In this document: piece by piece, positions 45,245 to 54,590 of the stretch | Layout: each line of letters starts with the position of its first letter | Position numbering within the stretch: the first letter of the stretch is position 1 | Source of the DNA: Pseudomonadota bacterium | GTDB lineage: Bacteria; Pseudomonadota; Gammaproteobacteria; Burkholderiales; Burkholderiaceae_C | NCBI GenBank assembly: GCA_022566735.1 | Contig: JADFIG010000006.1 | Location: forward strand, 114,965-178,964 | Length of the DNA: 64,000 nt | Reading direction: 5' to 3' | Position numbers and translations under genes: made by a program | Notes under the pieces: generated by a model | Told to the model about the DNA's origin: nothing | The model's input: only the letters and a program-made list of their open reading frames with translations | Database searches by the model: none

Positions 45245-46804
<1,560 letters not shown>

Positions 46805-46831
46805 GGCGGGTCCTTGCGGCTCAGCGGGCGG

Positions 46832-47614
46832 TCAGGGCGCGATGGTCAGCGCGATGTCCCACTCCTGCATCAGCCTGGGGAAGGGCGCTGGCGGCAGGGC
46901 TTGCGTGAAGACGCGCTTGCAATCGCGCAGGTGGGCCACCTGGGCCAGGCCGGGCTGGCCGAACTTGCTGACGTCTGCCACCAGCCAGCTCTCGCGGGCT
47001 TGCGCCACCATGGCCTGGGTGACGGCCTGCTCGCGCAGGTCGCGGTCGCGCAGGCTGCCATCGGGGTCGATGCCCAGCGTGCCCAGGATGGCGATGTCCA
47101 CCTTGAACTGCTGCAGGTACTCCACCGTGCTGTCGCCTTCCATGGCGCTGTCGCGGGTGCGCAGCACACCGCCGGCCACGTGCACCTTGCATTGCGCGTG
47201 CTCGCTGAGCATGCCGGCCACGTGCAGGTTGTGCGTCACCACCGTCAGGCCGGGTTTGTGGAGCAGCTCGCGGGCCACCGCCTCCACCGTGGTGCCGATG
47301 CCCAGCATCAGCGTGCTGCCCTCGGGGATGGCCGCGGCCACCGAGCGGGCGATGCGCGCCTTGGCATCGGCGTACAGGGCCTGGCGTTCCTTCCAGGCGC
47401 CGACGGCCGGGGCCTCGCGCGGCAGGCTCACGCCGCCGTGGAAGCGGGTCAGCAGGCCGGCTTCGGCCAGGCGTTGCACGTCGCGGCGCACCGTCTGCAT
47501 GGTCACGTCCAGGCGCTGGGCCAGGCGTTCGACCGAAACGGCGCCGCGCGCCTTGACTTCGTCGAGCAAGGCCTGTTGGCGGGGGTTGGGGCTCCAGGTG
47601 GCGGCAGGGGACAT
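46832..47614 (-). CDS. glpR: DeoR/GlpR family transcriptional regulator
   Basis: A 260-residue repressor. The N-terminal helix-turn-helix is NPRQQALLDEVKARGAVSVERLAQRLDVTMQTVRRDVQRLAEAGLLTRFHGG, written here only to mark residues about 8-60. A DeoR effector domain follows (GIGTTVEAVARELL, VAGGVLRTRDSAMEG, FKVDIAILGTLGIDPDG). It probably senses glycerol 3-phosphate and controls glpK and the divergent glpD. ATG 47614 puts the helix-turn-helix near the start, as in E. coli GlpR; ATG 47656 is also possible. Neither has a strong site. Confidence 0.88.
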   Translation of the reverse strand: MSPAATWSPNPRQQALLDEVKARGAVSVERLAQRLDVTMQTVRRDVQRLAEAGLLTRFHGGVSLPREAPAVGAWKERQALYADAKARIARSVAAAIPEGSTLMLGIGTTVEAVARELLHKPGLTVVTHNLHVAGMLSEHAQCKVHVAGGVLRTRDSAMEGDSTVEYLQQFKVDIAILGTLGIDPDGSLRDRDLREQAVTQAMVAQARESWLVADVSKFGQPGLAQVAHLRDCKRVFTQALPPAPFPRLMQEWDIALTIAP

Positions 47615-47846
47615 GGGCGGCAAAGGGGCAGCAAGGCGCGCGGTGCGCAGGAACATGGATGACAGCGTGTGGGTGGCAGGCTATCCGAAAAAGTTCCAAC
47701 AGAAAAGAAGGGAAACGCGCATGATCATGCCCCCCGGGATGCACGCATCGCGCCGCAAGATGGCGTCATCCGCACAGGGGCGCGGCGGCGGCGCGGGCAC
47801 AATGGCGCCCGCACCCGTGAGCCCACACCAGCCCCAGGAGAGCCCT

Positions 47847-49505
47847 TTGCCCCAGGACCCCGGCCCCCCGAGCCACGCCCCTCACGTCACCGCTGATGCC
47901 GCCGCCCATGCCGCCGCCCATGCCTCGACCGGCCCCGTCGCGGCCGCGTCGGCGCCCGCCCAGAGGCAATGCGACGTGCTGGTCGTGGGCGGCGGCATCA
48001 ATGGCGTGGGCATCGCCCGCGACCTGGCGGGCCGTGGCTGGCGCGTGCTGCTGTGCGAGCAGGACGACCTGGCCAGCCACACCTCCTCGGCGTCCACCAA
48101 GCTGATCCACGGCGGCCTGCGCTACCTGGAGCACCGCGAGTTCGGCCTGGTGCGCAAGGCCCTGCAGGAGCGCGAGGTGCTGCTGCGCTCGGCCCCGCAC
48201 ATCATGTCGCCGCTGCGCTTCGTGCTGCCCCACGACGCCGCCATGCGCCCGGCCTGGATGATCCGCCTGGGCCTGTGGCTCTACGACCACCTGGCCCGGC
48301 GCGAATTCCTGCCCGGCTGCGCCGCCGTGGCCTTGCAGGACGGCCCGCTGGGCGAGCCGCTGCAGCCGGGCTGGCAGCGCGGTTTCGTCTACTCCGACGG
48401 CTGGGTGGACGACGCCCGCCTGGTGGCCCTGTGCGCGCTGGACGCGGCCGAGCGCGGCGCCGAGGTGCTCACGCGCACCCGCGCCGAACGCGTGCAGCCC
48501 GAGGGCGGGGGCTGGCGCGTCGAGTTGGCGCAGTGCGACGCGGCCAGTGGCGCGCCCACCGGCCGCCTCAGCGTGCACGCCCGCGCCGTGGTCAATGCCG
48601 CCGGCCCCTGGGCCGAGCACCTGCTGCGCGAGGTCATGCAGGTGCCTGCGGGGCGTGCGGACCACGGCGCGCTGCGCCTGGTCAAGGGCAGCCACATCGT
48701 CGTGCGCAAGCTCTTCGACCACGACCACGCCTACATCTTCCAGGGCCAGGACGGCCGCATCATCTTCGCCATCCCCTACGAGCGCGACTTCACCCTCATC
48801 GGCACCACCGACGTCGACCACCCTGGCGACCCGGCCCGCGTGGCGATTTCCGACGACGAGGTCGCCTACCTCTGCCGCGAGCTCGGCCGCTACCTGCGCC
48901 AGCCCATCACCCCGGCCGACGTGGTCTGGACCTATGCCGGCGTGCGCCCCCTGCTGGACGATGCCAGCGGCGCGGCCTCGGCCGTCACGCGCGACTACCT
49001 GCTGCAGGCCCAGGCGCTGCCCGCGCCCTGGTTGACGGTCTGGGGCGGCAAGCTCACCACCTTCCGCCTGCTGTCCGAGCAGGCCGCCGACCAGGTGGGC
49101 GCTTTGCTGGGCGAGCCCCGCCGCGCCTGGACGGCCCATGCCCTGCTGCCCGGCGGCGACCTCTCCGAGCTGCTCGGGCCGCCCTCGCGCGATCCCGGCG
49201 CCGACATCGCCGCCTTCGAGGCGCAACTGCGCCAGCGCCATCCCTGGCTGGACGCGGCCCTGGCGCACCGCTGGAGCCGTGCCTATGGCAGCCGCACGCT
49301 GCGCCTGCTCGACGGCATCGGCGCGCGCGCGGGCCTGGGGGCCGAGGTCGCACCGGGCCTGCACGAGGCCGAATTGCGCCACCTCATGCGCGACGAATGG
49401 GCGCGGACCGCCGAGGACGTGCTGTGGCGGCGCAGCAAGCTGGGCCTGCACCTGACGCCCGCGCAACGCCAGGCCGTGGCCGACTGGCTGGCCACGCACG
49501 CCTGA
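47847..49505 (+). CDS. glpD: glycerol-3-phosphate dehydrogenase (quinone, FAD)
   Basis: A 552-residue membrane-associated flavoenzyme that oxidises glycerol 3-phosphate to dihydroxyacetone phosphate. After an Ala-rich leader of about 45 residues comes the FAD motif DVLVVGGGINGVGIARDLAGRG, then SSASTKLIHGGLRYLE (a GlpD hallmark), FVYSDGWVDDARL, GPWAEHLL and YAGVRPLLDD. A start at TTG 47847 has AGGAG six bases upstream (47836-47840). ATG 47802 is in frame too but overlaps a CACAAT box (47798-47803) that could be a -10. It is divergent from glpR-glpK. Confidence 0.94.
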   Translation: MPQDPGPPSHAPHVTADAAAHAAAHASTGPVAAASAPAQRQCDVLVVGGGINGVGIARDLAGRGWRVLLCEQDDLASHTSSASTKLIHGGLRYLEHREFGLVRKALQEREVLLRSAPHIMSPLRFVLPHDAAMRPAWMIRLGLWLYDHLARREFLPGCAAVALQDGPLGEPLQPGWQRGFVYSDGWVDDARLVALCALDAAERGAEVLTRTRAERVQPEGGGWRVELAQCDAASGAPTGRLSVHARAVVNAAGPWAEHLLREVMQVPAGRADHGALRLVKGSHIVVRKLFDHDHAYIFQGQDGRIIFAIPYERDFTLIGTTDVDHPGDPARVAISDDEVAYLCRELGRYLRQPITPADVVWTYAGVRPLLDDASGAASAVTRDYLLQAQALPAPWLTVWGGKLTTFRLLSEQAADQVGALLGEPRRAWTAHALLPGGDLSELLGPPSRDPGADIAAFEAQLRQRHPWLDAALAHRWSRAYGSRTLRLLDGIGARAGLGAEVAPGLHEAELRHLMRDEWARTAEDVLWRRSKLGLHLTPAQRQAVADWLATHA

Positions 49506-49525
49506 TCAGGCCTGATCGGGTCGGC

Positions 49526-50509
49526 TCAGTCCTCTTCGCGCGGCATCAGGAAGTGGCCGCGCGCCTGCACCACCGGGCGCGCCGGGTCGTCCTGCCACAG
49601 CGAGACCATGACCAGCGCCACGCGGTTGCCCTGGCGCACCGTGGTGCTCTGCGCGAAGGTGTCGATGGGCTTGGCCGAGCGCATGTAGGCGATGGCGAAG
49701 TCCACGCTGCGCGGGATGCCCGCCAGGCCGGGGTTGGTGGCCAGCAGGTGCAGGATCATGGCCGTCTCGCCGAAGCCCGCCAGGATGCCGCCGTGCAGCG
49801 CCGGCAGCACCGGGTTGCCGATCAGCTCGGGCTTGAAGGGCATGCGGAACACCGGCCCGGCGTCGATCTGCGCCTGCTGGTGCACGTTGAGGAAGTCCAC
49901 GTAGGGCGAGCGGCCCGGTGGCACCGCCAGCGTTTCGGGCACGTCGGCGGCGCGGCTGACGAAGACCTGGCTGGGCTCGATCGAGGCTGGCGCGATCAGC
50001 GAGGACGCCGCCTGGGCCGAGGTCGGTCGCGGTGCGGCCGGGGCCGGGCCGGCGGGCAGGTCCTTGCGGCGGCTGGCCGCGGTGGCGCGCATGAAGGTCG
50101 CATAGACCGTGGCCACCGGCTCGCTCTGGCCGGGCTGGGTCAGCTCGCCGCGCACGAAAGCCACGCTGCGCGACAGGCGGTGGCACTCGGCACGGCAGAC
50201 CAGGTCGGTCTCGGCCACCGGCGGGCGCAGGTAGTCCATGCGCAAGTCCAGCGTGGCGAAGGGCTCCAGCTCGTCGAGCGCGCAGCCCACGGCCAGGCCG
50301 CAGGCGGTGTCGGCCAGCACGCTCAGGCAACCGGGGTGGATCAGGCGGCGCGTCGCGTCACCCGTCCAGGTGGCGCGCGCCGGCAGCAGCAGGCTGGCGT
50401 GGCCGGGCCCGGTCTCCACCAGCCTCATGCCCGACGCCACCGCGTAGGGGATGCCGGAGATGAAGGCCTCGGCCCAGGCCTGTCGGGTGTTGCCAGTGAA
50501 GATGCTCAT
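49526..50509 (-). CDS. PaaI-type thioesterase, tandem hot-dog domains
   Basis: A 327-residue protein with two hot-dog thioesterase halves. The first is at about 20-145 (TRRLIHPGCLSVLADTACGLAVG, LRMDYLRPPV). A Pro/Ala-rich linker of about 55 residues follows, then the second half at about 205-325 (VLPALHGGILAGFGETAMI, VDFAIAYMRSA). Each half carries the H-G/P-G-x-x-x-x-x-x-D/E pattern seen in PaaI-type enzymes (HPGCLSVLAD and HGGILAGFGE). It probably hydrolyses an acyl-CoA thioester in the cytoplasm. It is convergent with glpD, 20 bases apart. Confidence 0.85.
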   Translation of the reverse strand: MSIFTGNTRQAWAEAFISGIPYAVASGMRLVETGPGHASLLLPARATWTGDATRRLIHPGCLSVLADTACGLAVGCALDELEPFATLDLRMDYLRPPVAETDLVCRAECHRLSRSVAFVRGELTQPGQSEPVATVYATFMRATAASRRKDLPAGPAPAAPRPTSAQAASSLIAPASIEPSQVFVSRAADVPETLAVPPGRSPYVDFLNVHQQAQIDAGPVFRMPFKPELIGNPVLPALHGGILAGFGETAMILHLLATNPGLAGIPRSVDFAIAYMRSAKPIDTFAQSTTVRQGNRVALVMVSLWQDDPARPVVQARGHFLMPREED

Positions 50510-50611
50510 GGTCGGTGCAATGCAGGGTCAGGGAGAACCCGCATTGTCGCCGATGCTTGACCTTTGCGGCAGCTGGCTGCCGTCTTGGCAAAGCGCCCTG
50601 GCAAGGTGTCC

Positions 50612-50632
50612 GGCCCAGGCTTGGCCTGGGCC
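50612..50632 (-). terminator. strong stem-loop after the PEP-CTERM gene
   Basis: GGCCCAGGC (50612-50620) pairs perfectly with GCCTGGGCC (50624-50632) around a three-base loop. It lies 13 bases beyond the PEP-CTERM gene stop on its strand. There is no T-run, so it may be a weak or factor-aided terminator. The 136-base gap to the thioesterase gene holds nothing else. Confidence 0.5.
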
Positions 50633-50645
50633 CCGTGGCCCGGCC

Positions 50646-51278
50646 TCAGCCGCGGCGCTGGCGGCTGCGTCCCAGGCAGGCCAGGGCGGTCAGGCCCAGG
50701 GCCCACAGGGCGCCCGTCGCGGGCTCCGGCACCGCGGGCGCCAGGTGCGAGGGCAGGCTGCTGTGGTCGCCCAGGGCCCAGACCCGGTGGGCGTCCTGGA
50801 AGTCGGCCTGGGCGTTGTAGGCGTCGATCTGGCCGTAGACGAAGGGGTCGTAAGGCAGCCCATTGCGCTCGACCACGAACGCGCCCGGGTGCAGGTCGAT
50901 GTCGAGGAAATCGTCGAGGTTGCTGTAGGCCTCGATGAAGCCACCGGACAGGTCCCCGCCGGTGCCCTTGAACGTCAGGCCCAGGCGGGTCTGGGCGACC
51001 AGGGTCGCGCCCAGGTCCACGGTCTGGCCCTGGAAGGTGGCCGTCAGCCAGATGGCGCCAGACAGCCAATGCTCCGAGCGGTTCAGCACGGCGAGGTCGA
51101 GGGTCGGCAGTTGGGCGGTGTCGAAGCCGAAGGTCAGCGCGATGTCCTGGGCCGGGTTGGCCGCCACGGCCTGGTCCGCCTCCGGGTTGGCGAGGAAGCG
51201 GTACTCGTATCGCTCCGCAAAAGCAGGCAAAACGAAGGCAAAAGACAGCGCCAAGGCGCAAACTGAACGCAATGTCAT
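50646..51278 (-). CDS. PEP-CTERM sorting domain-containing protein
   Basis: A 210-residue exported protein. A signal peptide ends near FVLPAFA (residue 21). The main body is beta-rich with no recognised domain. The C-terminus is a classic PEP-CTERM tail: VPEPATGALWALGLTALACLG, then SRQRRG. Such tails are cut by exosortase A-type (EpsH/XrtA) enzymes and place proteins at the surface or in exopolysaccharide. No exosortase is in the window. ATG 51278 is the start. It stands alone between the PIN gene and the thioesterase gene. Confidence 0.9.
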   Translation of the reverse strand: MTLRSVCALALSFAFVLPAFAERYEYRFLANPEADQAVAANPAQDIALTFGFDTAQLPTLDLAVLNRSEHWLSGAIWLTATFQGQTVDLGATLVAQTRLGLTFKGTGGDLSGGFIEAYSNLDDFLDIDLHPGAFVVERNGLPYDPFVYGQIDAYNAQADFQDAHRVWALGDHSSLPSHLAPAVPEPATGALWALGLTALACLGRSRQRRG

Positions 51279-51369
51279 GAACGTCCCCGAGGTGGTTTGG
51301 GCGCATCCTGCGCGAAACCCCCAGGCGCTGTCAATCGCGCCTGTGTGACAGCGCGGCGGGGCTTCGGCC

Positions 51370-51807
51370 TCAGGCCCCCAGGGTGCCGCCCTGCAGCGGG
51401 CAGATGGTCAGGCCCGTGAGTTTCTTCGCGCGCCGCGCCAGCTTGAGCAAGGCCGCGTCCTTGCTGAACAGCCAGTGGGCGCCCACGTGCAGGGCCAGGT
51501 CGATGAAGACCTGGTCGTCCGGGTCCTTGCAGCGCATGGGGCCGCGGGGTGGTTCGTCCACGAAGGTGGCGTGGCGGAACACCGTCAGCGTCAGCATCGG
51601 GTCGGGCGCCCAGGGCTTGAAGTGGCTGCGCGGCCAGACCTGGTGCCACTCCTGCTCCATCGAGGGGCAGGCCAGCCAGCGCAGCGAGCCGGCCAGGATG
51701 CCTTCGACGATGGGGGTGGCGGCCGGGTCCTTGAAAACCCGCCAGTCCAGCAGCGCGTTGGTGTCGAGGATGACGATGGGGGCGCCGTCGGGCGAGGGGG
51801 TGCTCAT
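51370..51807 (-). CDS. PIN domain protein (putative VapC-like ribonuclease)
   Basis: A 145-residue PIN-fold protein. The acidic residues expected for a metal-dependent ribonuclease are all seen: [10 protein letters not shown] (Asp), SMEQEWHQ (Glu), [11 protein letters not shown] (Asp) and FSKDAAL (Asp). ATG 51807 overlaps the mnmA stop by four bases (ATGA). The longer frame upstream is the mnmA shadow. No small antitoxin gene (VapB-like) adjoins it on either side. It matches the putative toxin-antitoxin PIN family (COG1569-like), but the role as a toxin is not certain. Confidence 0.82.
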   Translation of the reverse strand: MSTPSPDGAPIVILDTNALLDWRVFKDPAATPIVEGILAGSLRWLACPSMEQEWHQVWPRSHFKPWAPDPMLTLTVFRHATFVDEPPRGPMRCKDPDDQVFIDLALHVGAHWLFSKDAALLKLARRAKKLTGLTICPLQGGTLGA

Positions 51808-52949
51808 GCGGCCGACGCGATCACCCCGCCGCCCAGGCAGACGTCGCCGCGGTAGAGCACGGCGGACTGCCCTGGCGTCACCGCCCATTGCGCATCTGGA
51901 AAGTGAACGCTCACTTGTGAGGCGTCTGCGGCGGTGATGTGGCACGGCGCATCGGCCTGGCGGTAGCGCGTCTTGGCGCCCAGGCCCGGCTCACCGGCCT
52001 GCGGGCCGCGGCCATCGACCCAGCTCAGGTCGTCGGCCACCAGGGTGTGCTGCTGCAGCCAGGGGTGGTCGTGGCCCTGCACCACGTACAGCGTGTTCCT
52101 GGCCATGTCCTTGCGCGCCACGAACCAGGGCTCGTGCTCGCCGCCACCGCGCGGGGCGTTCTTCTCTTTCACGCCGCCGATGCCGATGCCCTTGCGCTGG
52201 CCCAGGGTGTAGAAGCTCAGGCCCACGTGCTCGCCCAGCTTGCGGCCGCGGTCGTCGAGGATGGGGCCGGGCGCGTTGGCCAGGTAGCGGTTGAGGAACT
52301 CGCGGAAGGGCCGCTCGCCGATGAAGCAGATGCCGGTCGAGTCCTTCTTCCTGGCGTTGGGCAGCTTGATCTCGGCGGCGATGCGGCGCACCTCGGTCTT
52401 GGGCAACTCGCCCACCGGGAACATCGTCCTGGCCAGCTGCGCCTGGTTGAGGCGGTGCAGGAAGTAGCTCTGGTCCTTCAGCGGGTCCAGGCCCTTGAGC
52501 AGCTCGAAGCGTTCGCCACCTTCAAACGAGGCATCGGCCACGCCGCGCACCCGCGCGTAGTGCCCGGTGGCGATCTTCTCGGCGCCCAGGCGCATCGCGT
52601 GGTCGAGGAAGGCCTTGAACTTGATCTCGGCGTTGCACAGCACGTCCGGGTTGGGCGTGCGGCCGGCCTGGTACTCGCGCAGGAACTCGGCGAAGACGCG
52701 GTCCTTGTAGTCGGCCGCGAAGTTGACGTGCTCGATCTCGATGCCGATGACGTCGGCCACCGAGGCCGCATCCAGGAAGTCCTGGCGACTGGAGCAGAAC
52801 TCGCTGTCGTCGTCGTCTTCCCAGTTCTTCATGAAGATGCCGATGACCTCGTGGCCCTGTTGCTTGAGCAGCCAGGCGCTCACGGCGGAGTCCACCCCGC
52901 CACTGAGGCCGACGACGACACGTTGGGGGCGGGGGGAGGGGGAGGACAT
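51804..52949 (-). CDS. mnmA: tRNA-specific 2-thiouridylase MnmA
   Basis: A 381-residue enzyme that thiolates U34 of Lys, Glu and Gln tRNAs. The PP-loop is [18 protein letters not shown]. The first catalytic Cys is in [12 protein letters not shown] and the second in [14 protein letters not shown], so the pair is intact. GHYARV and [16 protein letters not shown] are MnmA motifs, and the C-terminal beta-barrel closes with [17 protein letters not shown] 52949 follows GGAG-rich sequence. It is 53 bases after the NUDIX gene and overlaps the PIN gene. Confidence 0.96.
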   Translation of the reverse strand: MSSPSPRPQRVVVGLSGGVDSAVSAWLLKQQGHEVIGIFMKNWEDDDDSEFCSSRQDFLDAASVADVIGIEIEHVNFAADYKDRVFAEFLREYQAGRTPNPDVLCNAEIKFKAFLDHAMRLGAEKIATGHYARVRGVADASFEGGERFELLKGLDPLKDQSYFLHRLNQAQLARTMFPVGELPKTEVRRIAAEIKLPNARKKDSTGICFIGERPFREFLNRYLANAPGPILDDRGRKLGEHVGLSFYTLGQRKGIGIGGVKEKNAPRGGGEHEPWFVARKDMARNTLYVVQGHDHPWLQQHTLVADDLSWVDGRGPQAGEPGLGAKTRYRQADAPCHITAADASQVSVHFPDAQWAVTPGQSAVLYRGDVCLGGGVIASAA

Positions 52950-53002
52950 CGGCGACAGCAGCTCGGGCGCCGCAACGGGGGGCGCCCGCCGCAGCAAAAG
53001 GG

Positions 53003-53569
53003 TCAGGCCGCGCGTTGGTGCGACGGCGCGGAAAAGACGCTGTCGTGCACCGTGAGGATGGACAGCGGGTAGCGCTCGCCGGCCAGGTAGCTCTCCAGGC
53101 ACTCCAGCAGCAGCGGGCTGCGGTGGCGGTCCGGGCAGGCGCGGATCTCGTCGGCGCTCATCCACACGGCGCGCACGATGCCTTCGTCCAGCTGCAGCGC
53201 CGGGTCGGCCTCGGACACCGAGCCGAAGAAGGCCAGGCGCAGGTAGGTGATGTCCTCGCCGGTGCGGGTGCGGCGAAAGCGCGACATGTACATGCCCAGG
53301 AAGCCCTCGGGCGTGAACTGGCGGGCGGTTTCTTCCAGGGTCTCGCGGATCACGCCCTGGATGGGCGACTCGCCCGGGTCGAGGTGGCCGGCGGGGTTGT
53401 TCAGCAGCAGGCCGTCGGAGGTGTCTTCTTCGACGAGCAGGAAGCGGCCGTCGCGCTCGATGAGCGCGGCCACGGTGACGTTGGGCTTCCAGCGTGCCTT
53501 CGGGGCGGCCAGTCCTGGGGGGGTGACGCCGGGCACGGGGGCGGCTTCCAGCAGATCGGCTGAGTTCAT
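53003..53569 (-). CDS. NUDIX hydrolase
   Basis: A 188-residue NUDIX hydrolase that probably cleaves a nucleoside diphosphate-linked substrate. The NUDIX box is [22 protein letters not shown] (positions about 67-88), which fits G-x5-E-x7-R-E-U-x-E-E. The flanking [19 protein letters not shown] is typical. ATG 53569 follows a GATAAT box (53585-53580) that may be a -10. ATG 53590 is in frame but overlaps that box. In Burkholderiales this gene usually precedes mnmA, as here. Confidence 0.88.
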   Translation of the reverse strand: MNSADLLEAAPVPGVTPPGLAAPKARWKPNVTVAALIERDGRFLLVEEDTSDGLLLNNPAGHLDPGESPIQGVIRETLEETARQFTPEGFLGMYMSRFRRTRTGEDITYLRLAFFGSVSEADPALQLDEGIVRAVWMSADEIRACPDRHRSPLLLECLESYLAGERYPLSILTVHDSVFSAPSHQRAA

Positions 53570-53641
53570 GAACCCAAGATTATCCGCCATTGTTGTGGCC
53601 TGTGCGTGACGCGCGCGTGCGCTGCGTGCCGCGGGCGGCGT

Positions 53642-54292
53642 TCAATGTGCCCGCCAGTGCGCCAGGCAGTGGCCCATGTCCTGGAGCACCAGGGCGCGAA
53701 AGCGCGCGGTGTCGGCGGCGTCGTGGTCGTAGATGCCCACCGCGCAGTGCAGGAAGCCGAGCGCGCGGTACATGGCCAGGGTGCGCAGCTCCTCGATGCG
53801 CGCATCCGGCACAAGACCGGGGCGGCGCGCATCCAGGGCCTGCCGCAGCAGCCGGTCGAACTGGGCGAAGTGCCGCAAGGCCCCGGGCATGCCGAACAGC
53901 GTCAGGCGCATGCGCTGCGCGTCCGTGGTGCTGGCGTCGTGCAGGAAGATCGCGCGGAAGCGCTCGCGGCGGTCCAGCCAGAAGTCGAGGAAGGCGCCGA
54001 AGTAGGTCAGCGCGGCCTCGCCGGCAGGGGCGGCGTCGGCCACTTGCTGGCACTGCTCGGCGGAGGCCTCGATCAACTCGTCCCACAGGACGGTCAGCAG
54101 CGCGTCCTTGCAGTCGAAGTACCAGTAGAAGGTCATCGGCGTGACGCCCGCGGCGGACGTCACCCGGCGGATGGTGACGGCGGCAGCGCCCTCGCTCAGG
54201 TAGATCTGGCGGGCGATGGCGACCAGCTCTTCGCGGAACTGGGCGCGGTCTTCTTGGGAGACCCGGCGCTTGACGGGAGGGGTTCTGGCCAT
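53642..54292 (-). CDS. TetR family transcriptional regulator
   Basis: A 216-residue regulator. The N-terminal TetR helix-turn-helix is at about 20-60 (AIARQIYLSEGAAAVTIRRV, TSAAGVTPMTFYWYFDCKDALL). The rest is a helical ligand domain (TYFGAFLDFWLDRRERFRAIFLH). The DNA-contacting helix reads TPMTFYWYF. ATG 54292 was chosen because the longer frame gives an Arg-rich leader. It is oriented away from the GGDEF-EAL gene, sharing the 298-base region 54293-54590. Ligand and target unknown. Confidence 0.87.
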   Translation of the reverse strand: MARTPPVKRRVSQEDRAQFREELVAIARQIYLSEGAAAVTIRRVTSAAGVTPMTFYWYFDCKDALLTVLWDELIEASAEQCQQVADAAPAGEAALTYFGAFLDFWLDRRERFRAIFLHDASTTDAQRMRLTLFGMPGALRHFAQFDRLLRQALDARRPGLVPDARIEELRTLAMYRALGFLHCAVGIYDHDAADTARFRALVLQDMGHCLAHWRAH

Positions 54293-54472
54293 GGGACGCG
54301 TGCGGGAGGCCAGGCGGCGCGGTCCCAGGGGCGGGGCGGAAAAGGCAGCGCAGTTTAGCCAGGGTGGCGGAGGGGCTGGCCAATGCCCCGACACAGGGTA
54401 TGGGCATGTGACAAGGGCGTTTCGCGGGCCGATCTGTCCGCTTCTCCGTGGTTCTGGTGTCAAAACCTAGGG

Positions 54473-54501
54473 TTTCCGCGTGATAAATGTACGCGTATAG
54501 T
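54473..54501 (+). promoter_or_regulatory. candidate promoter of the PAS-GGDEF-EAL gene
   Basis: TATAGT at 54496-54501 and TTTCCG at 54473-54478 with a 17-base spacer. The -10 is embedded in an A/T-richer tract with TACGCGTA. A start near 54508 favours the translation start at 54591 over ATG 54519. Confidence 0.45.
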
Positions 54502-54590
54502 ACGTAGATGAATGGCGGATGTTGTTCCTTGCACGTTGTCTGTGCAGGGTCCGCCGGACGGCGGCGTTGCGGGCCCGTCCGCAGGGGGTG

